From positions 1 through 62,062 of the forward strand of contig PDZW01000018.1 in assembly GCA_002753155.1 (NCBI GenBank): 62,062 nt of DNA, written 5' to 3'. A model generated the notes under the pieces. That model made no database searches, was not told the DNA's origin, and worked only from the letters and a program-made list of their open reading frames with translations. Of the stretch, positions 37,377-46,727 are shown in pieces (position 1 is the stretch's first letter; every line of letters begins with the position of its first letter). This DNA is from Alphaproteobacteria bacterium WMHbin7. GTDB taxonomy: Bacteria; Pseudomonadota; Alphaproteobacteria; Rhodospirillales; WMHbin7. Position numbers and translations under genes: made by a program.

Positions 37377-37892
37377 ATGCATGCCGATAAACACATCGTC
37401 GTCACGGATCACAGCAATCTCTTTCGCCGTCTGCTTCGGCTGATGCTGGAATCTGCTGGATTGCATCGCATCACCGAAACCGAACATTATCACGAAACCT
37501 TGAAAATATTGCGGACGCATAAGGTCGATCTGTTGCTCTTGGAGTATGAGTTGAACGGATTTTGCGGCCTTGATTTCATCCGCCAGATTCGCAGCGGTCA
37601 ATCGGGCGTCAACAAGGAGGTACCCATCATCATTTTGACCGATCCTTTGGGCGAGGAATGGCTTGACCAAAAGATTGCCGGGCAAGTCATCGCAGCCGGG
37701 GCCAGCGCCTGCCTGACCAAGCCGATCAGTCTCAAGAAATTCCTGCCGACGATTCTCGAAGCCTTGGCCCAGGAGCCTCATGTTGTTCACGAGCCGAAAC
37801 ATGTCGTGGCGCCCTTTGGCTTCGCAGCGGCCTTCCGCCAGAGCCTTGAGCGTCTCAACAATGTTTTTATGCCGGTGCCGCAGATTTTCTAG
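37377..37892 (+). CDS. Pseudo-receiver domain protein
   Basis: A 171-aa stand-alone receiver-like protein. The fold is recognisable: HIVVTDHSNLFRRLLRLMLE, then DLLLLEYELNGFCGLDFIRQ and, near the end, ACLTKPISLKKFLPTI. The phosphoacceptor position after strand three is Glu (LLLLEYEL), a residue that imitates phosphorylated Asp, and the first acidic pocket is reduced to one Asp. It may be constitutively active or only a binding module. ATG 37377 is preferred because AAGGGGG precedes it; ATG 37350 and 37356 are also in frame. Its TAG stop lies in a CTAG shared with the convergent gene. Confidence 0.8.
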   Translation: MHADKHIVVTDHSNLFRRLLRLMLESAGLHRITETEHYHETLKILRTHKVDLLLLEYELNGFCGLDFIRQIRSGQSGVNKEVPIIILTDPLGEEWLDQKIAGQVIAAGASACLTKPISLKKFLPTILEALAQEPHVVHEPKHVVAPFGFAAAFRQSLERLNNVFMPVPQIF

Positions 37893-37934
37893 CGCATGAT
37901 CGCTCGGGGAAGCACGCTCAGAGCTTCCCCGAGC
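37889..37934. repeat. Single-hairpin sequence resembling the end of the palindromic elements
   Basis: It begins CTAGCGCATGATCG, nearly the same as the left end of copies A (CTAGCGCACGATCG) and C (CTAGCGCAGGATCG), and continues into a perfect 12-bp stem GCTCGGGGAAGC with GCTTCCCCGAGC (37902-37913 with 37923-37934). The other two hairpins and the right end are absent. It may be a truncated relative or a terminator that resembles one by chance; the stem lacks a U tract. Confidence 0.45.
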
Positions 37935-39247
37935 CTGGAGACGGCACCCTCCCAGTCGCCAAGCGACTCTTGGCGAAAGAGCGTCATTGTCGGATACCAG
38001 GGACTGTCCGTGCGTTTTTCCATCCAGCGCCAGTCGGGCAGGGCGGGCAGAAGAAGCCAGCAGGGACGAGCCAAGGCCCCCGCCAGATGGGCTGTCGATG
38101 TGTCGACGGCAATCACCAGATCGAGATTTGCCAGCAGTCCGGCCGTATCGCCCCAATCGGTCAATCGCGGCCCGGCATTGGCAATTGGCGGCGCCTCGGC
38201 CCCAACTTCGGGCTGGATAGCCATCCAGTCGATGCCTTTGATGTTCAGCAGCGGCGTCAACAGCGCGGGGGAAAGTGAGCGGTTGACGTCGTTGGGATGG
38301 TTCGGATTGCCTCGCCAGACCAGCCCCGCTTTCAACCCTTCAAGTCCCGCCAATTCCTGACGCCAGAAATCCTGGCGGTCTTTGGGGGGATGAAGGTAGG
38401 GCGCCTCGCCCGGGATGGTTTCCAAGCAGGTCTTCATGCGTCCCGGCACGGCCAGCAGCGGGGCGTGGGCGTCGAAGGGGGGCAGGGGATCGCCCTCGGC
38501 ATAAAGCCCGGAAAGCCCCTTCAAAGAGGTCAGGAGCGGATGCAGGATTCTGGGTGCCTGCAAGAGAATCTTGATCCCCTTGGCCGCCAGCATGGGGACA
38601 TAGCGGCAGAACATGATCGTGTCGCCCAATCCCTGCTCGGCCCAGAGCAGCAAGGTGCGACCACCCATCTCCTCGCCATGCCAGGCGGGGGCCTGGAAAT
38701 CCACGCGTTCGAGATCAAGCCCCGCCGCCTTCCAGCGCCATTCCGCTTCTGTCCAGCCTTCCTCGAAACGGCCCAGGGTCAGAAGCGTCATGCCCAGATT
38801 GTAGCGCAACTGCGCATTGTCTGGCTCAAGCGCTGCGGCTTGCCGATAGATGCTTAAGCTCTCCTCGAATTCCCCGCAATCTTGCAGTAGATTTGCCAGA
38901 TTGACTCTGACTTCGGCCTTAAGGGGCATCAGCGAAGCGGCGACCGCCAGAGCCTCTATGGCGCCTCTGAGGTCGCCCGCTCCCTTTCTGGCAAGCCCCA
39001 GGGCGGCCAGGCGCTGCCCATCCTCAGGCACCTTGTCCTTGCAGGAGTCCAGCCAGGCCACGGCCTCCTGATGCCTGCCCAGGGCAAGGGCGCAAAGCCC
39101 CATGAGAAGGGCTGCCCCTCCATGCTGGGGAAGGGCGGCCAGAAGCGATCTGGCAAATCCCTCGGCCTTTTTTAGCAGGCCTTGGTTGAAGGCCGCATGG
39201 GCTTCTCTATAGCATTCGTCGGCCCAGGTCAGGAGCTTGTCCGTCAT
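37889..39247 (-). CDS. TPR protein with GT9-like glycosyltransferase domain
   Basis: A 452-aa protein. The N-terminal third holds tetratricopeptide repeats (AEGFARSLLAALPQHGGAAL, FEESLSIYRQAAALEPDNAQ). The C-terminal part resembles the heptosyltransferase-like domains attached to TPRs in magnetospirilla and related bacteria (LLLWAEQGLGDTIMFCRYVP, AGLVWRGNPNHPNDVNRSLS, LDLVIAVDTSTAHLAGALAR). It may modify proteins or surface glycans; donor and acceptor are unknown. ATG 39247 (MTDKLLTWADE) is chosen over 39295. Its TAG stop occupies the same CTAG as the stop of the convergent gene, and a strong hairpin (37902-37934) lies inside its last codons. Confidence 0.85.
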   Translation of the reverse strand: MTDKLLTWADECYREAHAAFNQGLLKKAEGFARSLLAALPQHGGAALLMGLCALALGRHQEAVAWLDSCKDKVPEDGQRLAALGLARKGAGDLRGAIEALAVAASLMPLKAEVRVNLANLLQDCGEFEESLSIYRQAAALEPDNAQLRYNLGMTLLTLGRFEEGWTEAEWRWKAAGLDLERVDFQAPAWHGEEMGGRTLLLWAEQGLGDTIMFCRYVPMLAAKGIKILLQAPRILHPLLTSLKGLSGLYAEGDPLPPFDAHAPLLAVPGRMKTCLETIPGEAPYLHPPKDRQDFWRQELAGLEGLKAGLVWRGNPNHPNDVNRSLSPALLTPLLNIKGIDWMAIQPEVGAEAPPIANAGPRLTDWGDTAGLLANLDLVIAVDTSTAHLAGALARPCWLLLPALPDWRWMEKRTDSPWYPTMTLFRQESLGDWEGAVSRLGEALSVLPRAIMR

Positions 39248-39335
39248 GAAGGGCTCTGGCGTTTTATGTCGAACAAATGATAAAATGGCCAACATTCAGT
39301 CATTCTAAGAAGCCTTTGAAGGATTTGAGACCGAC

Positions 39336-39752
39336 ATGAACGGGCATCCGATCTCCTGGAGCAGCTATACCATGCTCATTGCCGACGACAATTCCCATTT
39401 CCGTTGGCTGATGCGCTCTTTCCTGACCAAATTCGGTGTTGGCAGCATCGTCGAGGCGGCCAACGGCGCCGATGCTCTTCAGGTTCTGCACAAAACGCCG
39501 GTCGATGTGGCTCTGGTCGATATCGGCATGGAACCGATCAATGGCTTGTGGTTTGTGCAGATGTACAAGAATGACAACGAGATCTTGAACCGCAACATGA
39601 TCTGCCTTTTGGTAACCGGGAATGCCACGCCAGAAAACATCAAGACGGCTCTGTCCTCGGGCGTCAAGGATGTGATCAGCAAGCCCTTGTCGGCCAAAAC
39701 GCTGGAAGATCGCCTGAAGCGTCATCTGGTCCGCTATCCCGGCAGGAGCTAG
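39336..39752 (+). CDS. CheY-like response regulator
   Basis: A 138-aa single receiver domain. It keeps the acidic pair (MLIADDNSHFRWLMRSFL), the phosphoacceptor Asp (VALVDIGMEPINGLWFVQ), Thr (LLVTGNATPENI) and Lys (DVISKPLSAKTLEDRL), so it should be phosphorylated. It has no output domain. The hybrid kinase gene starts five bases downstream, so it is probably a phosphorelay partner of that kinase. ATG 39336 is used. Confidence 0.9.
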   Translation: MNGHPISWSSYTMLIADDNSHFRWLMRSFLTKFGVGSIVEAANGADALQVLHKTPVDVALVDIGMEPINGLWFVQMYKNDNEILNRNMICLLVTGNATPENIKTALSSGVKDVISKPLSAKTLEDRLKRHLVRYPGRS

Positions 39753-39756
39753 CTCA

Positions 39757-42033
39757 GTGGAAGAAACCCTGGGCGCTCTTTCAAAGACTGCTCTTGCAAC
39801 CTTCTTCGCAGCCAGCCCCTTGGGCGTGGCTCTTGCCGATTTCCAAAACAGACGGATTCTCTGGTCCAATTCGAGGTTTCAAAGGCTTTTCAACAGCCTT
39901 GTGCCTGGCGATGCCGAGCGTTTTTTTTCGCTCCTCTCAGGTCAGCATCGCCACGATTTCACTTTGGCGAATTCGAAAATCACCTCTGTGCCTCATGATC
40001 AGGGATGTTGTCTGATCTGGGCCAGCGGCGGGATGGGCGATACCGAGCGGCGCTTGGAGGATTACCGTGAAATGGAAGAGGTGCTGCGCGCCAGCGAGGA
40101 GCGCTACCGCACCATCATCGATTCGACCAGTGAAGGCTTTTGGATGATCGACGGGGCCACACGGGTCACCATCGACGTCAATCAATCGCTTTGCGACATA
40201 CTGGGCTATTCCAGGGAGGACATGCTGGGCATGAAACCCTCGGATTTCGTCGAGGGCGAGAATCAGCAGATCATGGCGACGCAGGCCGATGCCATCTTGC
40301 AAAACGGACGCTGCGACTTTGATGTCGATCTCAAAACGCGCGATGGACGAAGCATTCCCTGCCATTTCAAGGCGGCGCGTTTCTACGACCCGCTGCTTCA
40401 GGCCCTGCAGGCCTTTGCCTTCATCACCGACATTACACCCAGAAAAGAGGCCGAGCGCGCCCTTAAAGTCTCCAAGGAAGAGGCCGAGGCTGCCGCCAAG
40501 GCCAGGGCCGAATTTCTGGCCGTGATGAGCCACGAGATCAGGACACCCATGAACGGCGTTATGGGCATGACCAGATTGCTGCTGGACCTTCCCTTGGGCG
40601 AACGTCAGCGCAATTGCGCCGAAACCATTCAGCATGCGGGCGAGTCCCTGATGGGATTGCTCAACGATATTCTCGATCTCTCAAAGGTCGAGGCGGGAAA
40701 ACTTGTCCTTGAGGAAATATCCTTCAATCCCAATCAGTTGATCGGCGAGTTGCGCCAGCTCATGGCCCCCAGGGCGGCCGAGAAGAAGCTTCAATTACTG
40801 ACCCGCATTGATAGCGGCCTGCCCCCCCTTCTCAAGGGGGACCCATCCCGTTTGCGTCAGGTGCTTTTGAACCTTCTCAGCAATGCCCTCAAATTCACTG
40901 AGCGGGGTAGCATCACCCTTTCCCTTGATTCACTTGGGCGCGGCGAGAGGCATCAAGTGCGTTTGCGCTTCTCGGTGGCCGATACTGGCATCGGCATCGC
41001 TCCGGACGTTCAGGAAATGCTGTTTTCCGAATTCGCCCAGGCAGATGCATCGATCGCCAGACGTTTCGGCGGCACCGGCCTAGGCCTTGCCATCAGTGCC
41101 CGCCTAGCCGAGGCCATGGGCTCCAAAATCGAAATTTCCAGCCAGCCCGGCCAGGGCAGCTTGTTCTGGATCGATCTTGAGATGCCCCTTGGCGAGACTG
41201 TGGCGCTGAATCAGGCCTCTCCCGTCAGCGTGCCGCCCCTGACGATTCTGGTGGCTGAGGACAATGCCATCAACCGTCAGGTCATTTCCGGCATTCTGGA
41301 AAACCGGGGACATACGGTTCACTTGGTCGAGGATGGAGCGCAGGCCGTTTCGGCTCTCGATATGGGACATTTCGATGCCGTGCTGATGGATGGCTGGATG
41401 CCGGTGATGGATGGGATCGAGGCCACACGCCAGATTCGGAAACTGCCGAGCGCCCTCAAGGCCAGAACCCCCATCATCGCCATGACGGCCAATGTGTCCG
41501 AAGAGGATGTTCAATCCTATCTGAACGCCGGAATGAACGATGTTCTGGGCAAGCCCATCGATCTGGAGGCGCTGGATCAGGCGCTCTTACGTGTTTCCAA
41601 GCACACCAAGGAAGAGAGTTTGCCACAAGCAAACCCCTCTTCTTCTGAATTGGGACAAGCCCCTGCGCTGGCTCTGCCATCCGGTGCGCTTCTGGACAAT
41701 GATATCCTTCTGCAGCTTCGCGACACGCTGGGGCTGGAACGACTGGAGGAGGGGCTGTCGGCGCTGCCTCCGCATTGGCGGGAACGCGCCCAAATGATTG
41801 TTGAAGCGGGTCGACAAGATGACCGCACCAAGTTGGCCCGTCTTGCCCATGATCTGAAGGGGACTTCAGGCAGCTTTGGCCTGGCGGGGTTGGCCGATTA
41901 TGCGCAATCAATTGAAGTAATGGCAAGAAATGGCGATAGCGGCAATGATTTGACTGTTCTTACGGAACAATTGGAGAAAACAGTCGAGCAGGCAATCCTG
42001 GCTCTCGATTCGTGGCGATCATCACAGAAATAA
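39757..42033 (+). CDS. Hybrid histidine kinase PAS-HisKA-ATPase-REC-HPt
   Basis: A 758-aa soluble phosphorelay kinase without membrane segments. A short N-terminal PAS-like region and a clear PAS domain (about 108-235) precede HisKA with the His in FLAVMSHEIRTPMNGVMGMT (about residue 257). The ATPase domain has LLNLLSNALKFTERG and GGTGLGLAISARLAEAMG. A receiver follows with its Asp in AVLMDGWMPVMDG (about 541) and an HPt domain with its His in LARLAHDLKGTSGSFG (about 697). The start is GTG at 39757 with CAGGAG upstream. The upstream CheY-like protein is the probable last step of the relay. Confidence 0.93.
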   Translation: MEETLGALSKTALATFFAASPLGVALADFQNRRILWSNSRFQRLFNSLVPGDAERFFSLLSGQHRHDFTLANSKITSVPHDQGCCLIWASGGMGDTERRLEDYREMEEVLRASEERYRTIIDSTSEGFWMIDGATRVTIDVNQSLCDILGYSREDMLGMKPSDFVEGENQQIMATQADAILQNGRCDFDVDLKTRDGRSIPCHFKAARFYDPLLQALQAFAFITDITPRKEAERALKVSKEEAEAAAKARAEFLAVMSHEIRTPMNGVMGMTRLLLDLPLGERQRNCAETIQHAGESLMGLLNDILDLSKVEAGKLVLEEISFNPNQLIGELRQLMAPRAAEKKLQLLTRIDSGLPPLLKGDPSRLRQVLLNLLSNALKFTERGSITLSLDSLGRGERHQVRLRFSVADTGIGIAPDVQEMLFSEFAQADASIARRFGGTGLGLAISARLAEAMGSKIEISSQPGQGSLFWIDLEMPLGETVALNQASPVSVPPLTILVAEDNAINRQVISGILENRGHTVHLVEDGAQAVSALDMGHFDAVLMDGWMPVMDGIEATRQIRKLPSALKARTPIIAMTANVSEEDVQSYLNAGMNDVLGKPIDLEALDQALLRVSKHTKEESLPQANPSSSELGQAPALALPSGALLDNDILLQLRDTLGLERLEEGLSALPPHWRERAQMIVEAGRQDDRTKLARLAHDLKGTSGSFGLAGLADYAQSIEVMARNGDSGNDLTVLTEQLEKTVEQAILALDSWRSSQK

Positions 42034-42060
42034 CGCTTTGATGTCTTTTTGGGCTGTCGC

Positions 42061-42091
42061 TTGACTTTTTCAGTGTTGACGTTTACGTAAA
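42061..42091 (+). promoter_or_regulatory. Promoter with TTTACGTAAA palindrome before icmF
   Basis: TTGACT at 42061 is spaced 17 bases from TACGTA at 42084, a plausible promoter. The -10 lies within the perfect palindrome TTTACGTAAA (42082-42091), itself part of TTGACGTTTACGTAAAG (42076-42092). From memory this resembles sites of LiuR-type MerR regulators, which control branched-chain amino acid degradation in Proteobacteria; that pathway would supply isobutyryl-CoA. The regulator is not in the window. Confidence 0.45.
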
Positions 42092-42185
42092 GAAGAGCAG
42101 AGAGCAAGCTCCTCATTGCCAAAATCTCGGCGGAGGCAAAGAATAAAAACACAAAGCAGAAGACGCCCAGGATGGAGTAACCGGC

Positions 42186-45100
42186 TTGCCTGAGGATGGA
42201 AGCAAGAAACACGCGGCCATAAAGCCGCTGAAGCTTAGGCATAAGCTGCGTTTCGTAACAGCGGCCTCTCTGTTCGATGGCCATGACGCCTCGATCAACA
42301 TCATGCGCCGTATCTTGCAGTCTTCGGGGGCCGAGGTGATTCATCTCGGCCATAACCGCTCGGCGGAAGATGTGGTCAGCGCCGCCATCGATGAAGATGT
42401 GCAGGCCATCGCCGTCAGTTCCTATCAGGGCGGCCATGTCGAATATTTCAAATACATGATCGATCTTTTGAAAAGCCGGGGCCGCCCCGGAATCAAATTG
42501 TTCGGCGGCGGCGGCGGCGTGATTGTCGATGCCGAGATCGAAGAATTGCATGCCTATGGGGTCGAGCGCATCTACAGCCCCGATGACGGCCACCGGATGG
42601 GGCTTCAGGGCATGATCAACGACATGCTGATGCGGGCCGATTTCGATCCGGGAAAAGACGGCGTCCCTGCCTTGAAAGATCTTACCGACAAGGCCCAGCT
42701 TGCCCGGCTGATCACGGCGCTGGAAAACGGCAAGATGGACGCCAAAACCAGGAAAAGCCTGGGTGATTTGGCCAAGAAGCAGGGCTTTGTTCCGGTGCTG
42801 GGCATTACAGGCACGGGTGGGGCTGGAAAATCATCGCTGACCGACGAGGTGATCCGGCGTTTCCGTCTGGATGACGCGAAGGTCAAGATCGCCATTCTGG
42901 CGGTCGATCCCACCAAGCGAAAGTCGGGCGGCGCTCTACTGGGCGACCGCATTCGCATGAATGCCATTCACGGTCCCAATATCTATATGCGCTCGATAGC
43001 AACGCGCGACGCCGGAGCCGAGGTTCCCGCCTTCGTGGCCGATGCCGTTCTGGCCTGCAAGGTGGCTGGCTTCGATCTGGTCATCGTGGAGACACCGGGC
43101 ATTGGGCAGGGCAATTCAGCCATCGTCGAACTGGTCGATGCGTCGCTTTACGTCATGACGCCGGAATTCGGCGCCGCCAGCCAGCTTGAAAAGATCGAGA
43201 TGCTGGATTTCGCCGATCTGGTGGCGATCAACAAGTTTGACCGCAAGGGAGCCCAGGACGCGCTGCGCGATGTGCGCAAGCAGGTCAGCCGCAATCGCGA
43301 AGCCTTTACCCAGCCCCAGGAAAGCATGCCTGTTTTTGGCACCATCGCCTCGCGCTTCAACGATCAGGGGGTCACAGCGCTTTATCTCGATCTGCGCGCT
43401 TTGCTGAGCAAGAAGGGGGCCAAGCTTGGCAAGACCCGCTTTGCCCCCGTGCCTAAGCGCTGTTCCGAAACCGGGGCCGCCATTGTGCCGCCAGCACGGG
43501 TGCGCTATCTGGCGGAAATTGCCGAAGCCGTTCGCGGCTATCATCGCACGGTCAAGGAACAATCCCAACTGGCCCGCGAGCTTCAGCAGCTTAAGGAAAG
43601 CCAGCGCATGCTGGGCAAGCGCTCCAAAGAGATCGATGCTGAGATCGACAAGCGCGAGACCATGTTCGACCCCAGGGCCAGGAAGCTGCTTGAGATGTGG
43701 CCCAAGGTGCAGAAAAGCTATTCCGGCGATGAGTATGTGGTGAAGATCAGGGACAAGACGATCTGCACCCAACTGACCGGCACCACGCTCTCGGGCACGA
43801 AGATACCCAAGGTCGTTTTGCCCAAATGGCAGGATCACGGCACCTTGCTGGAATGGATGCTGAAGGAGAATCTGCCCGGCACTTTTCCCTATACGGCGGG
43901 GGTTTTCGCCTTCAAGCGCGAGAACGAGGACCCCACCCGCATGTTCGCGGGCGAGGGTGACGCCTTTCGCACCAATGCCCGATTCAAATATCTGTCCAAG
44001 GATTCCGAGGCCAAGCGCCTGTCCACCGCCTTCGATTCCGTCACCCTGTACGGCAACGACCCGGGCGACCGCCCGGACATTTACGGCAAGATCGGCAATT
44101 CCGGGGTCAGTATCGCAACGCTTGACGATATGAAGGTGCTTTATTCCGGCTTTGATCTGACCAATCCCATGACCAGTGTCTCCATGACCATCAACGGCCC
44201 GGCGCCGATGATTCTGGCCATGTTCTTCAACACCGCCATCGACCAGAAGATCAACAAATTCATCGCCGACAATGGCCGCGAGCCCACCGAGGGCGAGGCC
44301 TTGAAGATCCGCGAATGGGTTTTGCAAAATGTGCGCGGCACCGTGCAGGCCGATATTCTGAAGGAAGATCAGGGACAGAACACCTGCATCTTCTCGACGG
44401 AATTCGCCCTGAAGCTGATGGCCGACATTCAGGAATATTTCGTGGGGAATTGCGTGCGCAATTTCTACTCGGTCTCCATCTCCGGCTATCACATTGCCGA
44501 AGCCGGAGCCAATCCGATCAGCCAGTTGGCTTTCACACTGGCCAACGGCTTCACCTATGTCGAAGCCTATCTGGCCCGAGGCATGCGCATCGATGATTTC
44601 GCGCCCAACCTGTCCTTCTTCTTCTCGAACGGCATGGACCCCGAATATACGGTGATCGGGCGCGTGGCACGGCGCATCTGGTCGGTTGCCATGCGCTTCA
44701 AATACGGTGCCGCCGAGCGGTCGCAGAAGCTGAAATACCACATCCAAACCTCGGGCCGCAGCTTGCATGCCCAGGAAATGGACTTCAACGACATCCGCAC
44801 GACCTTGCAGGCCTTGATCGCCATCTACGACAATTGCAATTCCCTGCACACCAATGCTCATGACGAGGCCTATACCACGCCCACGGTGGAATCGGTGCGC
44901 CGCGCCATGGCGATACAGATGATCATCAACCGCGAGTGGGGCCTGGCCAAGAATGAGAATCCCAATCAGGGCAGTTTCATCATCGACGAACTGACCGATC
45001 TGGTGGAAGAGGCCGTGCTGTTGGAATTCGAACGCATCGCCGAGCGCGGCGGCGTGCTGGGAGCCATGGAAACCGGCTATCAGCGCGGCAAGATTCAAGA

Positions 45101-45431
45101 TGAAAGCCTTTACTACGAACATAAGAAGCATGACGGCTCGTACCCCCTTATCGGGGTGAACACCTTTCTCAATCCAGCCCCCGAGGCGGCAAGGCCGGTT
45201 GTGCTGTCGCGTTCCAGCGAGGAGGAAAAGCAAGGCCAGATCAAAAGGCTTCATGGCTTTCAGAAGCGCAATGCCAAACCGGCCAAGCTGGCTTTATCCA
45301 ATCTGCAGAAGGCCGCCATCGAGAACGGCAATCTGTTTGCCCAGTTGATGGAAGCCGTTCGGGTCTGTTCCCTGGGCCAAATTACCGATGCCCTTTTCGA
45401 AGTGGGCGGCCAATATCGGCGTAATATGTAA
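42186..45431 (+). CDS. icmF: Fused isobutyryl-CoA mutase IcmF
   Basis: A coenzyme-B12-dependent acyl-CoA mutase fused to its own G-protein chaperone, interconverting isobutyryl-CoA and n-butyryl-CoA. Domains in order: B12-binding (about 20-150; [29 protein letters not shown]), MeaB-type GTPase (P-loop [17 protein letters not shown] near residue 207) and mutase barrel (about 500-1070; [16 protein letters not shown] near 564). Phe replaces the Tyr of methylmalonyl-CoA mutase in that segment, as expected for IcmF. The 1081-aa length matches the family. The start is TTG at 42186 with GGAG upstream; no in-frame ATG is better placed. Confidence 0.95.
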   Translation: MPEDGSKKHAAIKPLKLRHKLRFVTAASLFDGHDASINIMRRILQSSGAEVIHLGHNRSAEDVVSAAIDEDVQAIAVSSYQGGHVEYFKYMIDLLKSRGRPGIKLFGGGGGVIVDAEIEELHAYGVERIYSPDDGHRMGLQGMINDMLMRADFDPGKDGVPALKDLTDKAQLARLITALENGKMDAKTRKSLGDLAKKQGFVPVLGITGTGGAGKSSLTDEVIRRFRLDDAKVKIAILAVDPTKRKSGGALLGDRIRMNAIHGPNIYMRSIATRDAGAEVPAFVADAVLACKVAGFDLVIVETPGIGQGNSAIVELVDASLYVMTPEFGAASQLEKIEMLDFADLVAINKFDRKGAQDALRDVRKQVSRNREAFTQPQESMPVFGTIASRFNDQGVTALYLDLRALLSKKGAKLGKTRFAPVPKRCSETGAAIVPPARVRYLAEIAEAVRGYHRTVKEQSQLARELQQLKESQRMLGKRSKEIDAEIDKRETMFDPRARKLLEMWPKVQKSYSGDEYVVKIRDKTICTQLTGTTLSGTKIPKVVLPKWQDHGTLLEWMLKENLPGTFPYTAGVFAFKRENEDPTRMFAGEGDAFRTNARFKYLSKDSEAKRLSTAFDSVTLYGNDPGDRPDIYGKIGNSGVSIATLDDMKVLYSGFDLTNPMTSVSMTINGPAPMILAMFFNTAIDQKINKFIADNGREPTEGEALKIREWVLQNVRGTVQADILKEDQGQNTCIFSTEFALKLMADIQEYFVGNCVRNFYSVSISGYHIAEAGANPISQLAFTLANGFTYVEAYLARGMRIDDFAPNLSFFFSNGMDPEYTVIGRVARRIWSVAMRFKYGAAERSQKLKYHIQTSGRSLHAQEMDFNDIRTTLQALIAIYDNCNSLHTNAHDEAYTTPTVESVRRAMAIQMIINREWGLAKNENPNQGSFIIDELTDLVEEAVLLEFERIAERGGVLGAMETGYQRGKIQDESLYYEHKKHDGSYPLIGVNTFLNPAPEAARPVVLSRSSEEEKQGQIKRLHGFQKRNAKPAKLALSNLQKAAIENGNLFAQLMEAVRVCSLGQITDALFEVGGQYRRNM

Positions 45432-45487
45432 CCAAAAACAGAAAAGGCTCTTCGACGTTTGAAGTGGAATCCAGCATAATTTACCCT

Positions 45488-45582
45488 CGTCTTGGCCGGG
45501 CTTGACCCGGCCATCCACGTTGTGCCTTCAAAGATGTTGTGTCCGCAAGGCGTGGATGCCCGGCACAAGGCCGGGCATGACG
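45488..45582. repeat. Alphaproteobacterial dispersed palindromic repeat
   Basis: Two hairpins, GGCCGGG with CCCGGCC (45494-45512) and GCCCGGC with GCCGGGC (45558-45576), are the arms of a larger inverted repeat joined by ATCCACG and CGTGGAT. Sequences of this kind (ATGCCCGG...CCGGGCATCCACG) are scattered between genes in many alphaproteobacteria. It lies after icmF and is not related to the CTAG-bounded elements. Confidence 0.75.
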
Positions 45583-45643
45583 GTTTGTTTTGCGAATTTC
45601 AGGATCTTTTGCAATTCCGCATCAAACGTCGAAGTGGCACAAA

Positions 45644-45671
45644 AAAAAGGCCGGGATTTCCCGGCCTTTTT
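45644..45671. terminator. Bidirectional terminator between icmF and mucR
   Basis: A 12-bp perfect stem AAAAAGGCCGGG with CCCGGCCTTTTT around an ATTT loop lies between two convergent genes. A and T runs on the two sides allow termination in both directions. Confidence 0.92.
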
Positions 45672-45688
45672 ATGCGAGCGCCTTTCGG

Positions 45689-46126
45689 CTATTTGCGGCC
45701 CTTGCGAGCCCCGGGCTTGCGGCCCAGGCCGATTTTCTTGGCGAAATCAGAGCGCTGGGCGGCGTAATTGGGCGCCACCATGGGATAATCAGCCCCCAGG
45801 CCCCATTTGGCCCTGTATTCATCGGGGTTCATGCCATAGGTGGTGCGCAAATGGCGCTTCAACATCTTGAGCTTCTTGCCATCCTCAAGACAAACGATGT
45901 GGTCGGGGAAGATCGAGCGCTTGGGATTGACGGCAGGCTTCTGGGCCTCGACCTTTACATCCACGCCGGTTTCAAGAAGGCCGGTGAAGGTGGCGAAAAC
46001 CATTTCGATGATTTCGGAAATCTGTGCAGGCTGTAACGGGTTCTTGCCGACGTAAGCCGACACCACTTCTCCTGACAGCCGGAGCATTTCTTGTCTGCTC
46101 ATTTTCTGTTCAACTTTGTCGGTCAT
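45689..46126 (-). CDS. mucR: Ros/MucR family transcriptional regulator
   Basis: A 145-aa zinc-finger regulator of the Ros/MucR family, which in alphaproteobacteria binds AT-rich DNA and controls exopolysaccharide, motility and cell-cycle genes. The DNA-binding region reads FPDHIVCLEDGKKLKMLKRH, then RTTYGMNPDEYRAKWGL and ADYPMVAPNYAAQRS. The second zinc Cys of Ros is replaced by Asp (CLED), as in many MucR proteins. The C-terminus is basic (RKPGARKGRK). ATG 46126 is preferred; the frame extends to 46150. The long AT-rich upstream interval is a likely site of autoregulation. Confidence 0.92.
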   Translation of the reverse strand: MTDKVEQKMSRQEMLRLSGEVVSAYVGKNPLQPAQISEIIEMVFATFTGLLETGVDVKVEAQKPAVNPKRSIFPDHIVCLEDGKKLKMLKRHLRTTYGMNPDEYRAKWGLGADYPMVAPNYAAQRSDFAKKIGLGRKPGARKGRK

Positions 46127-46727
46127 GGAACTAAGCCCTGAAAGATGCACTCGATAGCGTACTCATACATATATTTGGAACGAGTGTCAATTTGTTCGGT
46201 GTCAAAAGTGAGTAATAAGTATTTTGATCGCTCTGAAACTTCAGTATTTTTGTCTAGAGTTGCTTTGGGGGCGGAGGAATTTGTGTATATAGCTGTTGTT
46301 TCATGGCGCGAATATCGTTTAATACTGATTCCGTAATGGTAGATTTTCGTCCTGGACAGCAAAGAATCAAGTCATGAACTGGAATCATACCTGACAGTTA
46401 TTTAATGGACTGTATTTCAATGTAATTTTTGCATGCGGGCTTTGCTGCCCAAGGGCTAAATATATTGATAGCCATTTTTAGACATAGAGCGGGTCGCCTG
46501 AAATCGAAGCCGATAAACGGCTTCGATTCTGCCGTGAATCCGCTCTACAGATTTGTTTTAGCTACGATTCACGTTTTAATCCGTGCCACAATGTGACTCG
46601 GATTAAAATGATCGTGCGCTAGATGTGGCCCGCTTTTAAATCGGCCCCCCGGTTGGCAAGCCCCACCGATATATGGTAGTTAAAACCCAGCCAGTTCCCC
46701 GAACCCTAGCAGGATGTAGTCCCGGAC
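46127..46727. other. Long AT-rich intergenic region between mucR and rpiB
   Basis: About 600 bases without a supported gene. The left half (46127-46480) is AT-rich, with many TpA steps, and should contain the mucR promoter; short frames there show no coding character. The right half contains copy B of the palindromic element (46485-46621) and then about 105 bases leading to rpiB. No RNA gene was recognised. Confidence 0.7.
46485..46621. mobile_element. Three-hairpin palindromic element, copy B (inverted)
   Basis: 137 bp from TA to TA, in the opposite orientation to copies A and C: it begins TAGAGCGGGTCG and ends GATCGTGCGCTA. The three hairpins are kept: AATCGAAGCCG with CGGCTTCGATT, CGTGAATC with GATTCACG, and TTTTAATCCG with CGGATTAAAA. 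Compared with copy A, both arms of the outer hairpins changed together (CGGAG/CTCCG to CGAAG/CTTCG; ACTCC/GGAGT to AATCC/GGATT). It lies between mucR and rpiB. The right flank is CTAG, the left ATAG. Confidence 0.82.

Noticed and set aside
43116..45254. A 712-codon minus-strand frame opposite icmF
   Set aside because: Antisense shadow; the plus strand is unambiguous IcmF.
46123..46362. Short frames on both strands upstream of mucR
   Set aside because: AT-rich regulatory DNA with no ribosome binding site or coding character.
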